A stretch of 64,000 bases of DNA from Trueperella pyogenes (GCF_001070855.1 NZ_JVLH01000006.1:186001-250000); one strand, 5' to 3'; shown: positions 35,224-44,523, counted from the stretch's first letter. Made by a program: numbers and translations. Notes: generated by a model from the sequence alone, not told the origin.

Positions 35224-37173
35224 ATGCGTTCTTCGCTTTTTGCTTCATCGTGTGCAACTGCGGCGCTGCTTGCCCTCAGCATTGCACCGATTTCCCTTGC
35301 CACTCCCACTTCCGAGGCCGAAGCTCCCACCCCATCAACACTGGCGTCTTCCCCCACTCAGCCTGAAACTCCCGCACCCGAAGCATCCCCATCTACAAGT
35401 GCGTCCTCTTCGGTCGATTCCACTACATCCTCGGGAGACACTCCGACCGGAGACAATATTCCAAGTAGCGAAGACCGCTCCGCTACTGACGACTTTGCGT
35501 CCCTCTCCCCCGAGGAGCAGATCCGCCAGCGCTGGCAGGACATGGGCGCAGAAAACGGAGTGCTTGGTGCCGCAACTTCTGGACTAGTCCCCCTGCGCGA
35601 CGGGGCTTTCATCCAGTTCTACCGGGGCGGCCAAATCTATTGGACCGCTCAATACGGTGCGCATGCCTCGCGAGCAGGAATCCACAGTGCCTATGGCGCA
35701 CAGAAGTGGGAAAACGGCCCTCTGGGTTTCCCGACCTCTGATGAAGAAGTTCAGACAATCGGAGGAATTCGCGGCGCGGTCCAAACCTATGAGAACGGCC
35801 AAATTCGATGGAGCACCCGGGGCGGGGCCCACCCCATCTGGGGCAAAATCCTCGAACGCTACAAAACCGCCGAAGCCGAAGGTCGTTCATTGGGCTGGCC
35901 CACCGCGAACGAAATGAAGGACGCAGCGGACGGCGGCGCATACCAGCACTTCACTGGTGGCTCGATCTACTTCCACCCATCTACCGGCGCGCATAGGGTG
36001 AGTGGTGGTATCCGCAATCTCTGGGAAGGTCAGGGCTGGGAACGCGGCCAGATGGGCTACCCGACGGGCGAAGAGACCGCTACGGCGGATGGTGGCGTGT
36101 ATCAGACCTTCCAAGGCGGCACCGCTTACTGGCACCCTCGTACTGGCAGCTATTACGTGCATGGCGCAGTGCTGGGAGCATACGGCCGCGCCGGATATGC
36201 GCGTGGACGCTACGGCTACCCTTTGACCAATGAAACCCCTTCGACAAACGGTGGTGTTTTCCAGCGTTTCCAGGGTGGAACAGCGTACTGGCACCCAGGT
36301 TCGGATTCGTATTTCGTCCACGACGCGATTTTTGACACTTATGGTTCCTACAACTGGGAGCGAGGGGAACTCGGTTATCCCCTAACCGACGAAACGGCTT
36401 CCGCAAACGGTGGTGTCTTCCAACGTTTCCAAGGCGGAACAGTCTACTGGTCCGCTCGCACAGGATCTCACGCAGTCCCACTCTCGATGCTAGAACTTTA
36501 CGGCCAGCATGGTTACGTGCGCGGGCACCTGGGATATCCAACATCAGAGCCCTACTGGGATGGCAACCGTCAGAAGCAAAACTTCGAGCACGGAGTCTTG
36601 GAAAAGACCAACGATTTCAACATGACCTGGGCCGGGCAGCCTAATAATTACTTCTGCGGGCCGACCAGTGGATGGATGATCCTCAACGCAATTGGTGCAC
36701 ACCAGTCCGCACAGGGAACACCGCTCAGCATTGATGCGGTTGCAAGCCGTGATTACATGAACACCGTAGATTATGGCTACACAAGCTTCCACGATCGACG
36801 TTTTGAGTACGGGATGAACCGTTGGCTGGGCCGCGATGCCTACACCACGATTCACACTCCTTCGGTTGATCAGGTTCGTGATTCGGTAAAGAACTCCTTC
36901 CGTAAGGGACTCCCCACCGCTGTCGATGCCCAAGAACGTCGCGGTGGCCCGCACTATAACGGTCACCCAAACTCAACCTTCTCCCACATCATGGTTGTGA
37001 CTTCCTATGATCCGAACACCGATTCCATGCGGATGGCCGACCCGGGAGTTCACTACCTGTGGAACGGTGAGGAACAATTCTGGTATCACCTGCCCTCATT
37101 CACCCAGAACTTCCTCCAAACCGAGGTCGAACGCGATGGACGCGAGCACATTGGCATCTACACCGCACGCTGA
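35224..37173 (+). CDS. Secreted LGFP-repeat protein with C39-like cysteine peptidase
   Basis: 649-aa exported protein. Signal peptide (residues 1-30, ending near PISLATPT), a Pro/Ser/Thr-rich linker to about 95, then seven LGFP-type repeats (cores VLGAAT, PLGFPT, SLGWPT, QMGYPT, RYGYPL, ELGYPL, HLGYPT) spaced about 52-55 residues, to about residue 450. A C-terminal papain-fold peptidase_C39-like domain has Cys478 (NYFCGPTSGWMIL) and His588 (FSHIMVVTSYD) with a later Asp in RMADPG. LGFP repeats are thought to bind the cell-wall glycan, so the peptidase would be held in the wall. AGGAG lies 8 nt before the ATG at 35224; the frame's upstream ATG at 35170 lacks a signal-peptide start. Divergent from the galactan operon. 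Confidence 0.9.
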   Translation: MRSSLFASSCATAALLALSIAPISLATPTSEAEAPTPSTLASSPTQPETPAPEASPSTSASSSVDSTTSSGDTPTGDNIPSSEDRSATDDFASLSPEEQIRQRWQDMGAENGVLGAATSGLVPLRDGAFIQFYRGGQIYWTAQYGAHASRAGIHSAYGAQKWENGPLGFPTSDEEVQTIGGIRGAVQTYENGQIRWSTRGGAHPIWGKILERYKTAEAEGRSLGWPTANEMKDAADGGAYQHFTGGSIYFHPSTGAHRVSGGIRNLWEGQGWERGQMGYPTGEETATADGGVYQTFQGGTAYWHPRTGSYYVHGAVLGAYGRAGYARGRYGYPLTNETPSTNGGVFQRFQGGTAYWHPGSDSYFVHDAIFDTYGSYNWERGELGYPLTDETASANGGVFQRFQGGTVYWSARTGSHAVPLSMLELYGQHGYVRGHLGYPTSEPYWDGNRQKQNFEHGVLEKTNDFNMTWAGQPNNYFCGPTSGWMILNAIGAHQSAQGTPLSIDAVASRDYMNTVDYGYTSFHDRRFEYGMNRWLGRDAYTTIHTPSVDQVRDSVKNSFRKGLPTAVDAQERRGGPHYNGHPNSTFSHIMVVTSYDPNTDSMRMADPGVHYLWNGEEQFWYHLPSFTQNFLQTEVERDGREHIGIYTAR

Positions 37174-38569
37174 GAGTTGGGGCGTTCCGGGAGCGCCGGC
37201 TAACCCGCCACATCCCGGCTTTCATTCTCATTCTCGAGGCCGCGCGTCCCTGCGCCGCTTTGCATTCCTCAGCGTTTGCGCCCTTGTCACCCTCGGTGGA
37301 TGCACAAGCGGAGGGAGCGGGGATTCCTCGGCCTCGGCGAGCGCACAGGTATCACCTCGTCAGATGAATGGCGTTTTCGAGCCGATCGTTGCGAAGTCCG
37401 CGCTGGAGGATCCACACGAAAGCGTCTGCACAGACCTCGCTCTTCCTTTTGAGATCATCGCGATGCATGCGAGCGATCAGCCTTGCGCTTTGTCCCCATC
37501 AGGGCAGCCCCAGCCGGCTTCCGTGGATGAGAAATGGTCACTGGGCGGGGATTTCCGGCAGATCCCTTCTCTTCCCATCGATACCTCTGAGGTTTTCGGC
37601 TCATCAACACATGACCCGAAGGACCTGTACTCCTACAAGCCCGCAATTCTCACCCCCCAGGGGGCACACGATCTGTCTGCCAATCTACTTCGAGAAGACG
37701 GCAACTACGTTGAGCCCCTCGATGGAACACAAAACGGTCCTTGGATTACTTTCCTTGGCCGGCAGATTTCTTCTTCATCAACTGGAGATCACCAAGAAGA
37801 CAATGTCTTTGCCCCGTGGACAATTTACTCCTGGAATACGAACGAGCAACGTTTGCGTACCGTGATGACTTGGAGTGATCTTCCCGCTCATAGTCCACGA
37901 AGCTCAGGTGAACTTCCCCCTGTTAGCGATGGGACGCATGCGTTTTACGGCGCAAAAGCCTCAACTGATCACGGAGATTTTTCACTAATCATCGCCCAAG
38001 GCCTTGATGGTCCAACGCGTTCCAACAAACCGCAGATTCTTCTCTTTGGTGCCTACCCCGCGGTCTCTGAGCAGGGGCTCAGCGTGGTTGCAACTACGAT
38101 GAACTCGCCTCTGCCCTCTCGCGTCGCCACGCTCAGCGGAACTGATTTCTCAAAGGTCACCACACACTTCGACCTCAAATCACAGGACTATCGAATCACT
38201 GGGCTCTACGCAGCCGGAGATCACCACGCAGTCCTCGTCAGCCCCTCAAGTACTTCTTCCGCGGCCTCGTCCTACCTTGGACTCTGGGACAGCTCTTCCA
38301 CCGACTATCCCACGCAGTGGATCATGGTCGACTCTCGAACTCCTTGGGTGTCCATTGGTGAAGAGGCAATCACGTGGGGTGCAGGATCTCAGGCGAACAA
38401 TGCACAGATGTACCTGCGTCCATGGAAAACCGGCCAGATCACGCGGTTGGGAGAAACCCCCGGATATTCGCGTCCCATTGTCGCTGCAAGTGGACACACA
38501 GTGATGATTCCGCGTGTGAACAGCCAGGGTGGCATTCAATGGGCTATCGGAGAATTTACTGCGGAATAA
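37136..38569 (+). CDS. Putative lipoprotein, beta-rich
   Basis: 477-aa predicted lipoprotein. Lipobox LGGC (Cys56 from the chosen start) follows the hydrophobic stretch RRFAFLSVCALVTLGG; the ~40 residues before it make an unusually long n-region. The mature part is rich in Trp/Gly/Ser strand motifs (YLGLWDSSSTDYPTQWIMVD, WAIGEFTAE) like an irregular beta-propeller. No known domain was recognised. The ATG at 37136 overlaps the preceding gene by 38 nt; no ATG, GTG or TTG lies in frame between there and the signal sequence except a TTG at codon 6. It lies directly upstream of two LCP genes. Confidence 0.72.
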   Translation: MDASTLASTPHAESWGVPGAPANPPHPGFHSHSRGRASLRRFAFLSVCALVTLGGCTSGGSGDSSASASAQVSPRQMNGVFEPIVAKSALEDPHESVCTDLALPFEIIAMHASDQPCALSPSGQPQPASVDEKWSLGGDFRQIPSLPIDTSEVFGSSTHDPKDLYSYKPAILTPQGAHDLSANLLREDGNYVEPLDGTQNGPWITFLGRQISSSSTGDHQEDNVFAPWTIYSWNTNEQRLRTVMTWSDLPAHSPRSSGELPPVSDGTHAFYGAKASTDHGDFSLIIAQGLDGPTRSNKPQILLFGAYPAVSEQGLSVVATTMNSPLPSRVATLSGTDFSKVTTHFDLKSQDYRITGLYAAGDHHAVLVSPSSTSSAASSYLGLWDSSSTDYPTQWIMVDSRTPWVSIGEEAITWGAGSQANNAQMYLRPWKTGQITRLGETPGYSRPIVAASGHTVMIPRVNSQGGIQWAIGEFTAE

Positions 38570-38592
38570 CACGCGGAGAACTCAAGTAACGA

Positions 38593-38598
38593 TATGAT
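38593..38598 (+). promoter_or_regulatory. -10 element of leaderless LCP gene
   Basis: TATGAT lies 7 nt before the ATG at 38606, with no ribosome-binding site; gives the LCP pair a promoter of its own inside the cluster. Confidence 0.5.
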
Positions 38599-38605
38599 AA
38601 ACGTG

Positions 38606-39871
38606 ATGAGTACTCCACAACCGCGCGATGCGCGACCGATCCTGCACTCTGCGACGCTCCCTTTTAAGAGCGGTGCGGCACGAGTGGTTTCACTGGTTGC
38701 TTTTAGCTGCGTTCTACTGTTGGTGTGGACAATATTTTTTGTCTATCACAGCTTTGGCAGCCAGCTTTCGGCAAACAGCATCAACACAAATGGTCTTGGA
38801 AATGCGAATTCAACCGAATCCGCAGCACCTTCGGACTCTTTTGAAGGGCGTGCCGTCAATATCTTGATTTCAGGTATTGATTCACGACAGAACCAAGGCG
38901 ATGACGCCAATGGCGATCCCGATGAACTTTCGTCTATCCACTCTGATACGACCATGTTCATGCATATTTCTGCGGACCGCTCACGAATCCAGGTCGTCTC
39001 TATCCCACGAGATCTCATCACCGATATTCCCTCGTGCCGCCGCTCCGATGGCACGACATCCTCTGCCTACACAGGAATGTTTAATTCCGCATTCTCAACG
39101 GGTTCGAATGACACCGATATCGCGGGTGGCATTGCCTGTACCGAGGCCACAGTCGAGCAACTGACCGGAACGAAGGTTGATGGATTTGTTGTCGTCGACT
39201 TCCACGGTTTCCGCGGTTTGATTGATGCTCTTGGAGGGGTCTGGTTCGATATCCCCGAAGATATCGATGATTCCAAGTCAGACCTTCACGTTCAAGCAGG
39301 GTGCCAGAAGCTCGACGGCAAGACCGCCCTTGCCTACGCGCGCACTCGCTACGCCGTTGGCGACGGTTCCGACCTCGGCCGTATCTCCAACCAGCAGAAA
39401 CTTGTCGCGGCAATTATGCGCGAGTTGATGGCGAAGAACTTTGTCTCTGATCTTCCCTCACTTCTCTCCTTCACGAAGCAGGGGCTTTCAGCTCTGCAGC
39501 CTTCGCAGAACCTGTCAAACATCAACACCGACGTGGGCCTGATGCTTTCGCTCACTTCGGTCAATCGTTCGAATATCCAGTTCATCACCTCACCGAACCA
39601 GTATTCGCCGGTTGACCCGAACCGAGTCATCAACCTGGAGCCTCAGTTCAGCCAGGTGTGGGAAGCAATCCGCAAGGACCAGCCCTTCCCCGCGACAATT
39701 GAGTTCACGAACGGCAGCGGTGAAGACGGACAGACGAATGCTCCCGCTCAGGATCCTTCGGCCTCGCCTTCCTCATCACAAAGCGCATCTGCTTCCGCAA
39801 CGCCCAGTGCAAGCGCGTCGCAATCTCCAAGCGCCACGCCAACTCAAAAGCCCTGTCCCCCGGAGAAGTGA
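38606..39871 (+). CDS. LytR-CpsA-Psr (LCP) family glycopolymer ligase
   Basis: 421-aa membrane-anchored LCP protein that transfers lipid-linked glycopolymers to peptidoglycan. Cytoplasmic N-terminus, one transmembrane helix (about residues 28-50, VSLVAFSCVLLLVWTIFFVYH), and the LCP domain with ISGIDSR, HSDTTMFMHIS, VVSIPRDLITDIPSC (catalytic Arg/Asp) and GKTALAYARTRYAVGDGSDLGRISNQQKL. A VanW-unlike C-terminal tail rich in Ser/Ala/Gln/Pro follows from about residue 385. Starts at 38606 by the leaderless -10; an ATG four codons earlier lies inside that element. Confidence 0.92.
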   Translation: MSTPQPRDARPILHSATLPFKSGAARVVSLVAFSCVLLLVWTIFFVYHSFGSQLSANSINTNGLGNANSTESAAPSDSFEGRAVNILISGIDSRQNQGDDANGDPDELSSIHSDTTMFMHISADRSRIQVVSIPRDLITDIPSCRRSDGTTSSAYTGMFNSAFSTGSNDTDIAGGIACTEATVEQLTGTKVDGFVVVDFHGFRGLIDALGGVWFDIPEDIDDSKSDLHVQAGCQKLDGKTALAYARTRYAVGDGSDLGRISNQQKLVAAIMRELMAKNFVSDLPSLLSFTKQGLSALQPSQNLSNINTDVGLMLSLTSVNRSNIQFITSPNQYSPVDPNRVINLEPQFSQVWEAIRKDQPFPATIEFTNGSGEDGQTNAPAQDPSASPSSSQSASASATPSASASQSPSATPTQKPCPPEK

Positions 39872-41187
39872 TGACTCAGCCGCCTTCATTCCAACCTGAT
39901 CCTTCACGTCGGCGGCCTCGTCTTTCAGAGGTCGCTAATGCTGGTGCCCAGAATGAAGAGGCGGCTGCTCACCACCGTAGGATCCCCGCTGAGTCCACGC
40001 GGCACTCTGCCGCTCAACACAGCACACCGGCAGAGCCTTCCAGCGTTCAAGAAGAGGCGATGCCTCCCTCCTTTGCGCCCCGCGCGCGGAGAACCCAGCC
40101 CCCGGCCTACGCTCCCTCAGCTCCAGCACGCGAATCCGTAGGTGCGACTTCCAGACCTCCTGTGCAGGCATCAACGCAACGCCCGCACTTCCAACCCGTT
40201 CAGCCCCAGCCCAGCACAAGCCAAGCCCGGGGCGTAAGCCCAGCGAAGCCTCGTCAGAGGAAGAAGAGGCGCTGGCCTCTTGTCGTCGTCGTGTGCGTTC
40301 TGCTCATGCTGGCATGGCCGGTTTTCCTGATGGTTGATGCCAACTCTCATTTGAAGAAGATCGACGCGCTGTCAGGAGCTGCCAATACTTCCGGAACAAC
40401 GTATCTATTAGCAGGCTCAGATTCGCGCGCAGACGGCTCAGTTCCCGACGACACCGAGGGGCAACGCGCAGATTCGATCATGCTTGTTCACGTTGCCCCC
40501 AATGGACAGACCAGCAATATCTCACTCCCCCGCGATACCTACGTCGAAATCCCCGGTTATGGCTGGGACAAGCTCAATGCCTCATACGCATATGGCGGCC
40601 CCGCACTCCTAGTCAAGACGGTCGAAAAGCTCACCGGACTTACCGTTGATCACTATGCAGAGATCGGAATGGGCGGAGTGTCCAATATTGTCGACGCGGT
40701 CGACGGGGTGAGTCTGTGTTTCGATCTCAGCGTTGAGGATGAACGCTCCGAGCTCAATTGGGAAGCTGGATGCCACGATGCCAACGGTAAGACTGCTCTG
40801 GCATTTGCGCGCATGCGCTATTCGGATCCACGAGGTGACATTGGACGTGCTGAACGCCAGCGCCAGGTAGTGTCGAAGACCGTTTCAAAGGCAATGAAAC
40901 CGGCAACGCTACTGAACCCAATGAGCGCCCTGCGCGTTGAACGAGCTGGTGCCTCTGCATTCACGGTCGATCAGGACTCGTCTGTTATTGACGTTGCACG
41001 CTTGGTACTGGCATTCCGCGAGGCACAAAACTCTGGGATGACTGGTGTTCCCCCGATTGAATCGCTGGGCTATGCGACATCGGCTGGAAGCGCAGTGTTG
41101 CTTGAAGATACGACCGCACCGGATTTCTTCGCCAAGCTTCGTGCTGGGACGCTCACAAAAGACGACCTAGCATCGCAGTCCTCATAA
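39868..41187 (+). CDS. LCP family glycopolymer ligase with long cytoplasmic N-terminus
   Basis: 439-aa LCP protein. The first ~130 residues are disordered (Pro/Ser/Gln/Arg-rich) and end in a basic cluster (KPRQRKKRR) before the transmembrane helix (WPLVVVVCVLLMLAWPVFLMV). The LCP domain shows LLAGSDSRADG, ADSIMLVHVAPNGQTSNISLPRDTYVEIPG, YAEIGMGGVSNIVDAVDGVSLCFD and GKTALAFARMRYSDPRGDIGRAERQRQVV, all key Arg/Asp present. The start overlaps the previous LCP stop (ATGA). The paired LCP genes next to the galactan operon suggest one ligates the galactan. Confidence 0.92.
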   Translation: MMTQPPSFQPDPSRRRPRLSEVANAGAQNEEAAAHHRRIPAESTRHSAAQHSTPAEPSSVQEEAMPPSFAPRARRTQPPAYAPSAPARESVGATSRPPVQASTQRPHFQPVQPQPSTSQARGVSPAKPRQRKKRRWPLVVVVCVLLMLAWPVFLMVDANSHLKKIDALSGAANTSGTTYLLAGSDSRADGSVPDDTEGQRADSIMLVHVAPNGQTSNISLPRDTYVEIPGYGWDKLNASYAYGGPALLVKTVEKLTGLTVDHYAEIGMGGVSNIVDAVDGVSLCFDLSVEDERSELNWEAGCHDANGKTALAFARMRYSDPRGDIGRAERQRQVVSKTVSKAMKPATLLNPMSALRVERAGASAFTVDQDSSVIDVARLVLAFREAQNSGMTGVPPIESLGYATSAGSAVLLEDTTAPDFFAKLRAGTLTKDDLASQSS

Positions 41188-41218
41188 TCGGGAAGTCCTT
41201 GAGGCACAGTGCTGATCT

Positions 41219-41232
41219 CAACTTGCAAGTTG
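41219..41232. other. 14-bp palindrome between convergent genes
   Basis: CAACTTGCAAGTTG is a perfect palindrome between the LCP gene and the convergent NUDIX gene. Too short and T-poor for a confident terminator; it may be a protein-binding site. Confidence 0.3.
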
Positions 41233-41272
41233 CGTCTTGTACTCGAAAGTCGTGCCCACCGTTAAACAGCAG

Positions 41273-41785
41273 TCAGGAATTGTTGCGAAGGCTCCAGATG
41301 GAAAAAGCCGCAAGAGAAATGGCGTCTTGAAGCTGGCCACCCGCAATCATCTCTTTGAGTACAGCAAGGCTGACCCACTGAAGAGCATCAACTTCTCCAT
41401 CGATAGCTTGCCGCTCCTGTGGTGGGACCGTGCAGGAGACAACTTCGACGTGCCCGGCGAGGATGCCAGAATCGGGGTAAATCTGCCCCAAGGACTCTCC
41501 GTTTTCCCCATAAAATCCTGTCTCTTCGAGGAGCTCACGCAAGCCGGTCGCTACCCCATCCGCGTCTGTTTCCTCGCTCATTCCGCGTGGGAATTCCCAG
41601 AGGTCACGCTCAATGGCAAGACGTTGCTGACGGACCAGGGCAAACTCACCGTTCTGGTTTCGAGCAATCGCAACCGCCCCGGCGCGATTTCCCCCGATAA
41701 CAACGCGGTGCATACGCGGAGTCCCATCGTTACCTTCAACCCACAGAGGAAAGTTTTCCGCGTGCCAAACCTGGGTCCATTTCAT
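41273..41785 (-). CDS. NUDIX hydrolase
   Basis: 170-aa NUDIX-fold protein, closest in layout to ADP-ribose pyrophosphatase-like enzymes. The second half of the Nudix box is intact (RELLEETGF), but the first half reads GMSEETDADGVATGL, so the glutamate expected eight residues before the Arg is an Ala. The three glutamates that bind metal in the REUxEExGU part remain. The substrate is not predictable. It stands alone and convergent to the LCP pair. Confidence 0.86.
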   Translation of the reverse strand: MKWTQVWHAENFPLWVEGNDGTPRMHRVVIGGNRAGAVAIARNQNGEFALVRQQRLAIERDLWEFPRGMSEETDADGVATGLRELLEETGFYGENGESLGQIYPDSGILAGHVEVVSCTVPPQERQAIDGEVDALQWVSLAVLKEMIAGGQLQDAISLAAFSIWSLRNNS

Positions 41786-41840
41786 GGTGTCTCCTTGTGC
41801 CTGATGGGGTGAATTTTGAGTGGTTGTCGAGTCGTCAAAT

Positions 41841-43511
41841 TTATGCCTGAGCCAATCGGATTTCAGACATCATCCTTGAGGGACGGAGTTTAAAGAGTTC
41901 CCGAACATCCGAATACGGGAAGGATGCAAGGAACGCAATCGCCGTCCACAGGACATTCATCCAAAGAGTATCTTCACCAAACCATCCTGAATCGTGTGCG
42001 GTCAGGAAGAAGGCCAAAATGGTAACAGCGATGCAGCGAAGCACTCCGCTGACGACGCGTTTACGCCACTCCACCGGATCGATTTCAAACTCGCGAATGA
42101 AGAGTGCAAGAGAGCGCCACGCATTACGCGAAGCCCGCTTTACCCTGATTTCCTCAGCGGGGTGCGCATCTGTGAGAGCACTGAGTTCAAGCTGAGCAGC
42201 ACGGGCCTTGGCGGTCATCGGGTGGGTCAGCACGCGCTGGTACTGTTCGGGAGAAAGCGTTCCCATAGCCTCGGTAATTTCCCCGTTGACGTTAAGTCCA
42301 CGCGCGCTTCCCCCAACTCCCTCACGGCCAGAGCCAGTTTTTGACGCAACTCGCAGCCCTATGCGGGCAAGTGTCAGTCGGGTATTTTCTTGCAATCGGG
42401 CACGCCAATATTGCTTTCTGCTCTGCGGTGGGACGCACATCCCCCACTGACGCTGCGCCCGGACTTCCGCATCATCGGTGCCATCATCGTCGGCGATCAT
42501 CGTAAAACTCATGCGTGAAGTTGCGGTATCGAGGAGCGCAAGACGCTGATGCATGGCTGCGTCCTCGTAAAGAAGTGAAAACCAGCGCAATGCACAGCGT
42601 GCCTGAGGCGCCGTGAGCACAGAACGATAAAGCTCTCCTTCTGAGGCATCAAGATCTGCCGGCGGGGCTTCTTCCATCCAATGGGACAGGAGTGAGACAA
42701 CATCACCGCGCCGAGCTGGTCGCGTCACTTCCCCACCGTCATTGGCAATCCACTTCGGCAGCCAGATCCGCAGGGTGCGGGCGATTGCGATCGCTTCGGT
42801 ATTCTTAAGATCCTCGAGGCGACCGTGGCTCTCCCAGAAATCAGCATCCTCAACGCTAGGGGTTCGAGGCCAGGTCATGAGATGAACACGCATGCCTTCC
42901 ATCGCGCGCACCCATTGATCGCGCCCTGTCTCAATAAGCCGTGCCGGATCTTGTCGAGAACGCGGTACCGAGCAGTAGGCCGGGAATGGCTGGCCCTCTT
43001 CGGTTTCCGTCTCGCTCAGCCCTTTAAGCAGCAAGGCAAGCCGAGCATGTCCTTCAGTCACCGAATGAGCTGTAGGCATATCACATTCAAAGACCGCGCG
43101 TGCGGCAGAAACAAAGCCTTCCCGCTCAACCTGACGGCGTTGAAGATCCGCCCATTCAGCACGTTCTTCGGCGCTCGCAGGGCGGGCAAAGCCCGCGGGA
43201 GTGCCCGCGGGAGGCTGACACCCCACGAGTAAAGGAAGATCCTGGTACGAGGGCAAGCCCAAGGCCTCGGCAAGCCCATCGGGGCCAAGAGCGAGGAAAC
43301 AGACCCCATCGAGAAGCTGATTGCGGTCGATATAGACATAATCCGCACTCAGCAGGGCCATACGCAGCATCATGACGAAACTGTGCAGTGCTGCCTGCGG
43401 GCCAAGACGACGCCACGCCATCGCCTGCTCAAGAGAATCTAAATCACTGATAGATACAGTCGAAGAATTCCACGGTCGAGCAGGCAAGGCGTTCGCTTCG
43501 GCGTCTGTCAT
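41841..43511 (-). CDS. Uncharacterised protein with C-terminal membrane anchor
   Basis: 556-aa protein that I do not recognise. It is mostly soluble and helical (many Trp, Arg and Glu residues; SLEQAMAWRRLGPQAALHSF near the start). Two transmembrane segments lie near the end (about 497-512, VLRCIAVTILAFFLTAH, and 520-535, LWMNVLWTAIAFLASF), so the bulk faces the cytoplasm. It begins 3 nt after the galE stop and must be in the same operon. The tight coupling suggests a role linked to sugar-nucleotide or envelope metabolism, but this is inference only. Confidence 0.75.
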   Translation of the reverse strand: MTDAEANALPARPWNSSTVSISDLDSLEQAMAWRRLGPQAALHSFVMMLRMALLSADYVYIDRNQLLDGVCFLALGPDGLAEALGLPSYQDLPLLVGCQPPAGTPAGFARPASAEERAEWADLQRRQVEREGFVSAARAVFECDMPTAHSVTEGHARLALLLKGLSETETEEGQPFPAYCSVPRSRQDPARLIETGRDQWVRAMEGMRVHLMTWPRTPSVEDADFWESHGRLEDLKNTEAIAIARTLRIWLPKWIANDGGEVTRPARRGDVVSLLSHWMEEAPPADLDASEGELYRSVLTAPQARCALRWFSLLYEDAAMHQRLALLDTATSRMSFTMIADDDGTDDAEVRAQRQWGMCVPPQSRKQYWRARLQENTRLTLARIGLRVASKTGSGREGVGGSARGLNVNGEITEAMGTLSPEQYQRVLTHPMTAKARAAQLELSALTDAHPAEEIRVKRASRNAWRSLALFIREFEIDPVEWRKRVVSGVLRCIAVTILAFFLTAHDSGWFGEDTLWMNVLWTAIAFLASFPYSDVRELFKLRPSRMMSEIRLAQA

Positions 43512-43514
43512 AGG

Positions 43515-44510
43515 TCAGGACTGAGAGGGGACCTCAATTGCGCGAGGCCCAGCCTGCCAGGCATCCCATGCAGACTGCAGAATCTCGGTGACACCGTAGT
43601 TAGCCTTCCAGCCCAAATCCACAGCAATTGACTGAGGATCACCAATGAGCATGGGCGGGTCACCTGCGCGACGATCAAGTTCGTCAACCGGGAAATCCCA
43701 GCCGGAAACTGCGCGAAGACCGTCGATGATCTCGCGGACCGAGGTGCCCAGACCGGTACCCACATTGAATTGACGATGCGCAGGAACCCCGCGAGTCAGT
43801 GCATCCAGAGCAAAGATGTGGGCATCGGCTAGGTCTTTGACGTGAATGTAGTCGCGGATGCAGGTTCCGTCATCGGTCGGGTAATCCGTTCCGAAGATCT
43901 TCGGGTGCTCACCGCGAGCCAAACGGTCAAGGACCATAGGAACCAAGTTGAGGCATGCGGGATCGGCGAGATCATTCCATCCAGCGCCGGCAACGTTGAA
44001 GTAGCGCAGTCCGATCCAGTTGAGGCCCCATGCGCGTTCAGCATCGGCCATCATCCATTCGCCGATCAGCTTGGTCTCGCCGTAGGGATTGATGGGCTTC
44101 TTCTCAATATCCTCGGGGATCACGGGAACCGGAGGCATCCCATAAACGGCAGCTGAGGAAGAGAAAATCATGTTCTTCACACCGGCTTCTTCCATTGCCA
44201 GCAGGACATTCGCCAAACCACCGATATTTTGACGGTAGTACCACGCAGGACGTTCAACAGATTCGCCAACCTGCTTCTGAGCAGCAAAATGAATAACGCC
44301 AGTGACGTCTTCATCAATCATTGCCTGGGTCAAGATGGGCAGAGCCTCATCGCGTGCAACATCCACTTCGATGAGTGTCGCATCACCGATTCGATTGGCT
44401 GCGCCGGTGGTCAGATTGTCAACAACAACAACCTTTTCGCCACGTTCCAGCAGAAGACGGACAACGTGCGCGCCGATGTAGCCGGCGCCTCCCGTAACAA
44501 GAATGCTCAT
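43515..44510 (-). CDS. galE: UDP-glucose 4-epimerase
   Basis: 331-aa extended short-chain dehydrogenase that interconverts UDP-glucose and UDP-galactose. NAD-binding GGAGYIGAH (residues 7-15), catalytic Ser in IFSSSAAVYG, YxxxK in NPYGETKLIGEW, and the substrate-binding NVAGAG and RDYIHVKDLADAH are present. The length is standard. It can feed UDP-Galp to Glf. The ATG lies 7 nt after TACACT with no Shine-Dalgarno sequence. It follows the two-component genes by 19 nt but probably has this promoter of its own. Confidence 0.94.
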   Translation of the reverse strand: MSILVTGGAGYIGAHVVRLLLERGEKVVVVDNLTTGAANRIGDATLIEVDVARDEALPILTQAMIDEDVTGVIHFAAQKQVGESVERPAWYYRQNIGGLANVLLAMEEAGVKNMIFSSSAAVYGMPPVPVIPEDIEKKPINPYGETKLIGEWMMADAERAWGLNWIGLRYFNVAGAGWNDLADPACLNLVPMVLDRLARGEHPKIFGTDYPTDDGTCIRDYIHVKDLADAHIFALDALTRGVPAHRQFNVGTGLGTSVREIIDGLRAVSGWDFPVDELDRRAGDPPMLIGDPQSIAVDLGWKANYGVTEILQSAWDAWQAGPRAIEVPSQS

Positions 44511-44517
44511 AGAATTC

Positions 44518-44523
44518 AGTGTA
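44518..44523 (-). promoter_or_regulatory. -10 element of leaderless galE
   Basis: TACACT on the minus strand, 7 nt before the galE ATG; it overlaps the gap after the histidine kinase stop. Confidence 0.45.
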
